The translations under genes and the position numbers were made by a program. A stretch of DNA of 12,397 nucleotides from CAYLZW01 sp964388085 (lineage in GTDB: Bacteria; Myxococcota; UBA727; CAYLZW01): positions 1 through 12,397 of the forward strand of contig CAYLZW010000170.1 in assembly GCA_964388085.1 (NCBI GenBank), written 5' to 3'. The notes under the pieces were generated by a model that was not told the DNA's origin, made no database searches, and saw only the letters and a program-made list of their open reading frames with translations. This document shows positions 5,722-12,111 of the stretch, in pieces; position 1 is the stretch's first letter; every line of letters begins with the position of its first letter.

Positions 5722-8700
5722 CCGCCTCCGCCGAGCGAGGTGACGATGAGCTCTCGCGTGGAATCGTGCCGCGCATCATCGAGAGCAGCGCGCGCAACCC
5801 GCTGCTGACCGTGCTGGTCGCCTGCGCCATGGCGCTCTGGGGCTACATGTCGATGCGCGACGCGCCGCTCGACGCCATCCCCGACCTCTCGGACGTGCAG
5901 GTCATCGTGCTGACCGAGTGGCCCGGCAGGAGCCCGGACCTCGTCGAGGATCAGCTGACGTACCCGATCTCGGCCGCGTTGATCGGGGCGCCGAAGGTGA
6001 AGTCGGTGCGCGGGCAGTCCTTCTTCGGGCTCTCGTTCGTGTACGTCATCTTCGAGGACGACACCGACATGTACTGGGCACGCAGCCGCGTGCTCGAGTA
6101 CCTGAACACCGCGCAGGCGAAGTTGCCCGAGGGCGTCACGCCCACGCTCGGACCGGACGCCACCGGAGTCGGCTGGGTGTTCCAGTACGCGCTCGTCGAC
6201 GAGAGCGGCGAGCACGACCTGCAAGAGCTCCGCTCGCTACAGGACTGGAACATCCGTTACGCGCTCGCGAGCGTGCCTGGCGTCGCGGAGGTGGCGTCCA
6301 TCGGCGGCTTCGTGAAGGAGTACCAGGTCCAGGTGGACCCGGCGAAGCTGCGCGCGTTCGGCGTCACCCTCGACGACGTCACTCGCGCGGTGCGCGCATC
6401 GAACGAAGACGTAGGTGGGCGGACGCTCGAGATAGGCGGCCACGAGCACGTCGTGCGCGGTCGAGGCTACGTGAGGTCCGTGCGCGACATCGAGGCCGCC
6501 GTCCTGAAGGCGAGCCCGACCACAGGGACTCCCGTGCGCGTACGCGACGTCGCGGTCGTCAGCATCGGCGCCGAGCCACGCCGCGGCTTCGCGGAGCTCG
6601 ACGGCGAAGGGGAGGTGGCCGGCGGCATTGTCGTCATGCGCTACGGAGAGAACGCGCTCGACGTCATCGAAGGCGTGAAGGAGCGGCTTCAGGAGGTCAA
6701 GCGCGGCCTGCCCGGTGGCGTCGAGCTGGTCGTCACCTACGACCGCTCGGGGCTCATCGAGGCCTCCATCGACACGCTCACGCGCACGCTGCTCGAGGAG
6801 ATGATCGTCGTCAGCCTCATCATCCTGCTGTTCCTGCTGCACGTTCGCAGCGCGCTCGTCCCCATCATCACGCTGCCCATCGCCGTCTTGCTGGCCTTCA
6901 TCCCGATGTACTTCCAGGGCCTGACGGCGAACATCATGTCGCTCGGCGGCATCGCGGTCGCGGTCGGCGCCATGGTCGACGCCTCCATCATCCTCGTCGA
7001 GAACCTGCACAAGCGACTCGCCGACTGGGAGGACGAGGGGCGCCCCGGTGAGCGGCTGACCGTCGTCATCCGCGCCATGCAGGAGGTCGGCCCTTCGATC
7101 TTCTTCTCGCTGCTCGTCATCACCGTGTCGTTCATGCCGGTGTTCACGCTCGAGGGCACCGAAGGGCGACTGTTCAAGCCGCTCGCGTTCACCAAGACCT
7201 ACTCCATGGGGTTCGCGGCCGTGCTGGCCGTGACGCTCACGCCCGCGCTCGCGGCGCTCGTCATCCGCGGACGTATCCGGCGCGAAGGCGAGCACCCCGT
7301 GACCCGCTGGTTGACCGCCGTCTACGTGCCCATCGTTCGACGCCTGGTGCGCGCCAAGCGCACGGTCATCATTCTGGCTGTCGTCGTCACGGGCGCCACC
7401 GTCCCCGCGTTCCTCTCGCTCGGCAGTGAATTCATGCCGCCGCTGAACGAAGGCGCCATCCTCTACATGCCGAGCGCTCCTCCCGGCATGTCGATGACCG
7501 AGGCGAAGCGCGTGCTGCACGCCATGGACAAAGAGCTTCGCGCCATCCCCGAGGTGGAGCGCGTGTTCGGCAAGATGGGGCGAGCGGAGACGGCGACCGA
7601 TCCGGCGCCCATCGGCATGGCCGAGACCACGATCCTCCTGAAGCCACGAGCGGAGTGGCGTGAAGGCCTCACCTGGGACGCGCTCATCGCCGAGATGGAC
7701 CAGAAGCTGCGCTACCCGGGCATGCCGAACATCTTCTGGATGCCCATCCAGACCCGCACCGAGATGCTCGCCACCGGCGTGCGCGGGCCGCTCGGCATCC
7801 AGGTGTTCGGGGACGATCTCGAGACCATCGAGGCGACGGCGGTCGCCATCGAGCGCGCGCTTGCAGACGTCCCCGGCACGCGCAGCGCCTTTGCCGAGCG
7901 CGCCACCGGGGGCTTCTTCGTCGATGTCGAGGTCGATCGGGAGAAGGCCGCGCGCTATGGGCTGAACGTCGCGGACGTGAACGCGGTGCTCACGACCGCC
8001 ATGGGCGGCAGCGAGGTCTCCGAGACCGTCGAGGGCCGCGAGCGCTATGGCATCAACGTGCGCTACGCGCGCGAGCTGCGCGATGACCCCACGTTGCTGA
8101 GAGACGTCCTCGTCACCTCGCCGAGCGGCGCCCAGATCTCGCTCTCGCAGGTGGCCAGCGTGCGGCACCGCATGGGTCCGCCCATGGTGCGCTCCGAAGA
8201 CGGCCGGCTGGTTGGCTTTGTCTTCGTCGACACCGACCGTCCCATCGCCGACTACGTCGAGGACGCAAAGCGCGTGGTGCACGACGAGGTGACGCTCCCG
8301 GCGGGGACGCGCGTGGAGTGGGTCGGGCAATACAAGTACCTCGAGCGCGCCCAGGCGAAGCTGAAGATGGTGCTGCCGCTGACGTTGTTCCTCGTCCTCG
8401 TGCTGCTCTACCTGAACACACGCTCCTGGGCCGAGACGCTGCTCGTCGTCGGCGCGCTGCCGTTCTCGCTGGTGGGCGCGGTGTGGCTGTTGTTCTTTCT
8501 CGACTACGACATGAGCGTCGCCGTCTGGGTCGGGCTCATCGCGCTCGCTGGCCTCGACGCCGAGACCAGCGTCGTCATGTTGCTCTACCTGCGGCTCGCG
8601 GAGCGACGGCGGCGCGAGCGTTCGCTCTTCTCGACCACCGGAGATCTCGAAGAGGTGATCGTCGAGGGCGCCGCGCACCGCATCCGGCCGAAGCTGATGA

Positions 8701-9002
8701 CCGTGGCGACCACCATCCTCGGGCTCGTGCCGCTGCTCTGGAGCGATGGCACGGGCGCGGACGTCATGAAGCGCCTGGCCGCGCCGATGGTAGGAGGTCT
8801 CGTGACCTCATTCCTCCTCGAGCTCGCCGTGTTTCCGGCCGTTTTCGCGCTCTGGCGCTCGCGCGGCCTGGCGACCGGTCCCGCGACGCCCGAGGCAGAG
8901 CCCACTTCCCCCGCGCTGCCGACTGTTGAAGACACACCGTCGTCGCGCATGCCGGCAGCCGTCGGCCCTGTTACGCCCCCACCGACTGGAGATGCGAAGT
9001 GA
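5718..9002 (+). CDS. cusA: CusA-type Cu(I)/Ag(I) RND efflux pump
   Basis: This is the proton-driven inner-membrane pump of the tripartite system, of the heavy-metal (HME) RND family, with 1094 residues against about 1047 in E. coli CusA. The N-terminus shows the family pattern NPLLTVLVACAMALWGY then DAIPDLSDVQVIV. Helix 4 has GAMVDASIILVENLHKR, with the essential Asp at 421. The periplasmic cleft keeps all three Cu(I)-binding methionines of CusA (573, 623, 672) as Met584 (LYMPS), Met634 (GMAETTI) and Met683 (TEMLATG), with identical spacing. The CusA proton-relay residues E939 and K984 appear as Glu949 (LAGLDAETSVVML) and Lys992 (RIRPKLMTV). Two groups of hydrophobic helices (about 360-510 and 885-1040) flank the large periplasmic loop. 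The oddity is a Pro/Thr-rich cytoplasmic tail of about 45 residues. It overlaps the adaptor gene by four bases (ATGA). The methionines argue for Cu/Ag rather than Zn/Co/Cd. Confidence 0.96.
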   Translation: MTASAERGDDELSRGIVPRIIESSARNPLLTVLVACAMALWGYMSMRDAPLDAIPDLSDVQVIVLTEWPGRSPDLVEDQLTYPISAALIGAPKVKSVRGQSFFGLSFVYVIFEDDTDMYWARSRVLEYLNTAQAKLPEGVTPTLGPDATGVGWVFQYALVDESGEHDLQELRSLQDWNIRYALASVPGVAEVASIGGFVKEYQVQVDPAKLRAFGVTLDDVTRAVRASNEDVGGRTLEIGGHEHVVRGRGYVRSVRDIEAAVLKASPTTGTPVRVRDVAVVSIGAEPRRGFAELDGEGEVAGGIVVMRYGENALDVIEGVKERLQEVKRGLPGGVELVVTYDRSGLIEASIDTLTRTLLEEMIVVSLIILLFLLHVRSALVPIITLPIAVLLAFIPMYFQGLTANIMSLGGIAVAVGAMVDASIILVENLHKRLADWEDEGRPGERLTVVIRAMQEVGPSIFFSLLVITVSFMPVFTLEGTEGRLFKPLAFTKTYSMGFAAVLAVTLTPALAALVIRGRIRREGEHPVTRWLTAVYVPIVRRLVRAKRTVIILAVVVTGATVPAFLSLGSEFMPPLNEGAILYMPSAPPGMSMTEAKRVLHAMDKELRAIPEVERVFGKMGRAETATDPAPIGMAETTILLKPRAEWREGLTWDALIAEMDQKLRYPGMPNIFWMPIQTRTEMLATGVRGPLGIQVFGDDLETIEATAVAIERALADVPGTRSAFAERATGGFFVDVEVDREKAARYGLNVADVNAVLTTAMGGSEVSETVEGRERYGINVRYARELRDDPTLLRDVLVTSPSGAQISLSQVASVRHRMGPPMVRSEDGRLVGFVFVDTDRPIADYVEDAKRVVHDEVTLPAGTRVEWVGQYKYLERAQAKLKMVLPLTLFLVLVLLYLNTRSWAETLLVVGALPFSLVGAVWLLFFLDYDMSVAVWVGLIALAGLDAETSVVMLLYLRLAERRRRERSLFSTTGDLEEVIVEGAAHRIRPKLMTVATTILGLVPLLWSDGTGADVMKRLAAPMVGGLVTSFLLELAVFPAVFALWRSRGLATGPATPEAEPTSPALPTVEDTPSSRMPAAVGPVTPPPTGDAK
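8988..8991 (+). promoter_or_regulatory. Ribosome binding site of the DUF3347 lipoprotein gene
   Basis: GGAG lies inside the end of cusA. It is seven bases from a GTG at 8999 and ten from the ATG at 9002. Both are in frame and adjacent, so the two possible starts differ by one Met residue. Confidence 0.5.
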
Positions 9003-9577
9003 TGAAGCAGCCATTGTCTACCCTCGTCATCGTGTTCCTCGCCGTGACGTCGTCGCTCGGCGCGGGTTGCTCGGACAAGGCGGCCGCGAGCGCGACGAGC
9101 GCCGCGGCGAGCGACGCAACGCCCGCGGCGAAGGGCCCCGCGTACCCAGCGGCCGCGCAGGCGTCCGTCGACGAGACGCTCGCGGCTTACGAGGAGGCCA
9201 GAGCGATCTTCGCCGCCGACAACGCCAGCGGAATCGAGCCCGCGGCCCAGAAGCTGGCGGCGAGCGCGACCAAGGCCGTAGAGGGCGCTCCCGCCGCGGC
9301 CAAGGCGCACCTGCAGGGCATCCTCGACGCTGCACAGAAGCTCGGGCTGGCCAGCAAGGAGGGCATCGAGCCCGCGCGCAAGGCGTACGGTGAGGTGAGC
9401 AAGCACGTCATCGGCCTGCTCGTCGCCTTCCCCTCGTTGACGGAGGGGCGCTTCGTCTTTCAGTGCCCCATGGCGACCGGCTACAAGAAGTGGGTGCAGA
9501 CGTCCGAGCAGCTCTCGAACCCGTACATGGGGCAACGCATGCTGGCCTGCGGCGGAGCGACGGACTGGAAGGTCTGA
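9002..9577 (+). CDS. DUF3347 lipoprotein, free-standing paralogue of the adaptor's N-terminal domain
   Basis: The product has 191 residues from the ATG at 9002; a GTG at 8999 gives one more. A hydrophobic signal runs to GAGC (Cys23) followed by Ser, so it is probably a lipoprotein, although the lipobox has Leu at -4 instead of -3. After an Ala-rich linker comes a helical domain (about 45-191) ending with FQCPM (Cys155) and NPYMGQRMLACG (173-184). These match FECPM and NPYMGQQMLSCG of the CusB-type adaptor, with the same 15-residue gap and 28 residues between the two cysteines. DUF3347 is known from exported proteins near copper and other metal genes, with no settled activity that I know of. 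Its start overlaps the cusA stop by one base (TGATG), so it is the last cistron of the operon. A periplasmic Cu/Ag carrier that supplies the pump is inferred from the Cys/Met motifs and position. Confidence 0.85.
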   Translation: MKQPLSTLVIVFLAVTSSLGAGCSDKAAASATSAAASDATPAAKGPAYPAAAQASVDETLAAYEEARAIFAADNASGIEPAAQKLAASATKAVEGAPAAAKAHLQGILDAAQKLGLASKEGIEPARKAYGEVSKHVIGLLVAFPSLTEGRFVFQCPMATGYKKWVQTSEQLSNPYMGQRMLACGGATDWKV

Positions 9578-9581
9578 ACCT

Positions 9582-9603
9582 CTGACGACGGCAGCGTCGT
9601 CAG
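9582..9603. terminator. Hairpin between convergent genes, probable bidirectional transcription stop
   Basis: CTGACGACG (9582-9590) and CGTCGTCAG (9595-9603) form a perfect nine-base stem with a GCAG loop. It sits four bases after the last efflux gene, and its right arm contains the TGA stop of the minus-strand transporter gene (9600-9602). The place between convergent genes suits a terminator or 3' end stabiliser for both transcripts. No T-run follows on either strand, so it is not a textbook intrinsic terminator. Confidence 0.55.
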
Positions 9604-10463
9604 CTGTGGTAGCGCACGTGCAGGAACTTGAGGCCGGCGACGAACACGCTGCCGCCTACCGCGTTGCCCAGCGTCGACCACAGCAAGAAGTACAGGTAGC
9701 CGCGAAAGCTCGGGCCGGCGTCAGCGAACACCGCCGCGAGCACCTCCACGCTGCCGGCGACGCAGTGGGGCAGGTGGCCGAGGCCGATGCCGCCAGTGAT
9801 GATGAAGATGATGAGCACGTGGCTCGTCGTGTCCTTGCCTGCCGCGACGAGCCACGACAGCAGTCCCATGAGCCAGCCGGCGAGGACCGCACCGACGAAG
9901 AGCACCATCGGGGCCTGGCTCACGAGCGGATGCGCGATCTCGTGTAGCGCGCGGTCGCTGATGACCTCGAGGCGCGGTCCGGTCCAGGCGATGATGCTGG
10001 CGACGAGCGCCGCGCCCACCAGGTTCGCGACATAGATGGTCGCCCACAGACGCGCGAGCGCGCGCAGCGGTGCCTTGCGATCGAGCACGGGAATGACGGC
10101 CAGCGTCGTGTGCTCGGTGAACAGCTCGGAGCGTCCGAGGACGACGAACAAGAAGCCCACCGGATACACCGCGGTGACCAGCAAGCGGGTGGTCGCGTGC
10201 GAGTAGTCCTCGTGGGTGAGCGTCCACATGACGGCCATGAAGAAGGCGCTGAAGCCGATGTCGAGCCCTGCCGAGAGACCCGAGAGGGCGAGCCCGCGAA
10301 ATGGCCGTCGCAGCTCGAGGAGACCCTGGGCGCGCTCGATGCGGAACATCTGCTCGTAGGGCTTCTTCCCTTCGCCGTTCAGCAGCTCTGCGTCGGCGGA
10401 CGCGGTTCGCTCGAGGTCGTCCTTCCCGGAGTCGAGCCTGCCGGGTGCGTCCCGCTCTGCCAT
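9600..10463 (-). CDS. Formate/nitrite transporter family protein, YfdC type
   Basis: The 287-residue protein has a polar N-terminus of about 55 residues and then six hydrophobic segments (about 57-80, 92-109, 138-160, 184-207, 213-229, 255-279), the FNT layout. Landmarks are SELFTEHTTLAVIPVLD (112-128) and GHLPHCVAGSVEVLAAVF (229-246). They resemble E. coli YfdC (LFTENTVTAVLPV and THIVVGSVEIL) more than FocA or NirC. The central-pore His of FNT channels appears to be His233. FNT proteins move small monovalent anions such as formate, nitrite or hydrosulfide, but the YfdC branch has no established substrate, so none is assigned. GAGG lies five bases before the ATG at 10463. The gene is convergent with the copper operon, sharing the hairpin at its stop, and divergent from the glycosidase-like gene with a 61-base gap. 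A functional tie to metal export is not shown. Confidence 0.88.
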   Translation of the reverse strand: MAERDAPGRLDSGKDDLERTASADAELLNGEGKKPYEQMFRIERAQGLLELRRPFRGLALSGLSAGLDIGFSAFFMAVMWTLTHEDYSHATTRLLVTAVYPVGFLFVVLGRSELFTEHTTLAVIPVLDRKAPLRALARLWATIYVANLVGAALVASIIAWTGPRLEVISDRALHEIAHPLVSQAPMVLFVGAVLAGWLMGLLSWLVAAGKDTTSHVLIIFIITGGIGLGHLPHCVAGSVEVLAAVFADAGPSFRGYLYFLLWSTLGNAVGGSVFVAGLKFLHVRYHS

Positions 10464-10524
10464 GTCGTCCTCACGAGCGCCGCTGTGCGCGTCTCCGAGA
10501 GCCGCGACTTAGGACGATCTACCG
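10464..10524. promoter_or_regulatory. Short divergent intergenic region
   Basis: These 61 bases must hold the 5' signals of both the minus-strand transporter and the plus-strand glycosidase-like gene. I see a GAGG ribosome site for the former and AGGA (10511-10514), ten bases before the ATG at 10525, for the latter. No convincing pair of -35 and -10 hexamers is visible on either strand, and any promoters must overlap closely. Confidence 0.4.
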
Positions 10525-11928
10525 ATGGTGCCGACCGCTGCCCGCGTGACGCTTCGCCCCATGCATAGCCTTCACGTGCCCCGCTGGATCGCCGTCCTTC
10601 TCGTCGCGCTCACCGCGCTGCCCGCCTTCGCCGCGGACGTGTGGACGGAGCCCTACCTCGGCGTGAAGTACCTTCATCGCTCGACGGCGGAGCCGAAGGA
10701 GATCCACGCGCTGATCATCGACCTCTCGCGGCCGGAGATCCGCGTTCGCGCCACGAAGGCGTCGGAGAAGGCACAGACGCCCAGCGACTTTTCCGACGCC
10801 GTGGGCGCGGTCGCGGTCGTGAACGCGGACTACTTCGACGGGAGCTACTACCCGCGCGGCTACGCCATCGGCCAGGGCAACAAGTGGAGTGACGACACCA
10901 CCGGCCGGCACTTCCTCGCCTGTCCGGCGCACGGCGCTTGCTTCATCGAGGTGGCCAACGCCGTGACCAACGGCAACGCCGCCTGGCGCTCGGCCGTCAG
11001 CGGTTGGCGCGTGCTCGTCAACAACGGCAACGTCGTCCAGACGGCCGCGATGGACCAGAACTGCGGCTCCCACTGCATCACGTCGCATCCGCGCACGGCC
11101 GCCGGCCTCTCCGAGGACGGCTTGACGCTCATCCTCGTCGTCGTGGAGGGGCGTCAGGCGGGTCTCACCGGTCTGACCACGAACCGCCTCGCCACGCTCA
11201 TGAAGGACCTCGGCGCCCACCGAGCGATCAACCTCGACGGCGGCGGCAGCTCCACCATGGTCCTCGCGGGTTCACGTGTCAGCGGACGGCCCGACGCCGA
11301 GCCGAACGAGCGCACGGTCTCGAACCACCTCGCGATCCTCTGGGACCAGTCGCTCGCGAGCGGCAAGCTGGTCGGTTTCGTACGCGAAGGGGCCATCGAC
11401 AACGCCGACGCCCCCGTGGCCGACGTGGCCATCGCGCTCTCGGACGGCCAATCGACGACGACGAACGCCGACGGCTACTACGCGTTCAACGTCGTCGCTC
11501 CCGGCGAGATTACGGTCACCGCGACGAAGGACGGCTACACGACCGCGACCGACACCAAGCTGGTGGAGGGCGGCATCACGAACTGGAAGAGCATGGCGCT
11601 CGTCGTGGCGCCGCCGGTCGAGGAGCCCGACGCCGGACCGAGCGAAGGTGAAGGCGAGGGTGAAGGTGAAGGCGAAGGCGAAGGCGAAGGCGAAGGCGAA
11701 GGTGAAGGTGAAGGTGAAGGTGAAGGTGAAGGTGAAGGTGAAGGTGAAGGTGAAGGCGAGGGCGAGGGCGAGGGCGAGGACGCAGGTACCGTTGACAGCG
11801 ACGGCGGCAGCGACACGGCGCAGAGCGGCGGGTGCAGCCATACCTCTACGCGACCGGGTGCCTCCGCGGCGGGAGCCGTCTTGGCCCTGTTTGCCTTCGG
11901 GTTCGCGCTTCGTCGACGTCGTCGTTGA
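10525..11928 (+). CDS. Exported phosphodiester glycosidase-like (NAGPA-domain) protein with MYXO-CTERM-like anchor
   Basis: The 467-residue protein has, in order: a signal peptide (core WIAVLLVALTALPAFA, cleavage near AFA-AD); a NAGPA/DUF2233 domain (about 40-275) with NADYFDG (100-106), PRTAAGLS and NLDGGGSSTMV (236-246); a carboxypeptidase-regulatory-like beta sandwich (about 280-360; VADVAIALSDG, TNADGYYAFNV); a Glu-Gly repeat (374-418); and a tail GGCS (Cys437), a hydrophobic stretch (445-462) and five terminal Arg. NAGPA domains hydrolyse or bind sugar phosphodiesters, as in the lysosomal uncovering enzyme; in bacteria they are linked to exopolysaccharide or cell wall. Signal peptide, spacer and Cys/TM/Arg tail fit display at the cell surface after myxosortase-type processing at the Cys. 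The ATG at 10525 has AGGA ten bases upstream; the ATG at 10561 gives a more typical signal peptide but no ribosome site. The substrate is unknown. Confidence 0.85.
   Translation: MVPTAARVTLRPMHSLHVPRWIAVLLVALTALPAFAADVWTEPYLGVKYLHRSTAEPKEIHALIIDLSRPEIRVRATKASEKAQTPSDFSDAVGAVAVVNADYFDGSYYPRGYAIGQGNKWSDDTTGRHFLACPAHGACFIEVANAVTNGNAAWRSAVSGWRVLVNNGNVVQTAAMDQNCGSHCITSHPRTAAGLSEDGLTLILVVVEGRQAGLTGLTTNRLATLMKDLGAHRAINLDGGGSSTMVLAGSRVSGRPDAEPNERTVSNHLAILWDQSLASGKLVGFVREGAIDNADAPVADVAIALSDGQSTTTNADGYYAFNVVAPGEITVTATKDGYTTATDTKLVEGGITNWKSMALVVAPPVEEPDAGPSEGEGEGEGEGEGEGEGEGEGEGEGEGEGEGEGEGEGEGEGEGEGEDAGTVDSDGGSDTAQSGGCSHTSTRPGASAAGAVLALFAFGFALRRRRR
11644..11778 (+). repeat. Hexanucleotide repeat encoding a Glu-Gly linker
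   Basis: This is a 135-base tract of codons Glu-(Gly-Glu)22 inside the glycosidase-like gene. The units fall into homogeneous blocks: five GGCGAA (11671-11700), then nine GGTGAA (11701-11754), then four GGCGAG (11755-11778), after a mixed start. Block structure points to recent unit duplication by slippage. A gain or loss of six bases keeps the frame and only changes linker length. All six frames are open through the tract, which creates spurious long reading frames on both strands. Confidence 0.95.
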
Positions 11929-12095
11929 AGCAGCCGGTGAGGTGCGTGAGGCAGTCGTTGCGGCGGGGCGTGCTGGTCTGACACCCCATCAGGGCGAGGG
12001 CCGCGTAAGCGATGCACTGGCGTCACCAGCCTGTGTTTCGTCTCGGACGATTCTTCGCGGACCTTCACTTGCCGCGTCGCCCCCTCGATGAGCGG

Positions 12096-12104
12096 TGCCA
12101 TACT
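12096..12104 (+). promoter_or_regulatory. Possible extended -10 element before the flippase gene
   Basis: TGC followed by CATACT reads as an extended -10 (TGn plus a hexamer with four of six matches). It would start transcription about at the ATG at 12112, giving a leaderless message and explaining why no ribosome site is seen. No well-placed -35 is visible. The evidence is weak. Confidence 0.25.
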
Positions 12105-12111
12105 CCGGCGC

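Noticed and set aside
5424..6224. 266-codon minus-strand frame over the cusB-cusA junction
   Set aside because: It overlaps two confidently assigned genes and shows no motif.
6237..8678. 813-codon open frame on the minus strand opposite cusA
   Set aside because: It is the antisense shadow of a high-GC coding gene: rich in Arg, His, Asp and Gly, with no family motif or membrane pattern, whereas the plus strand matches CusA end to end.
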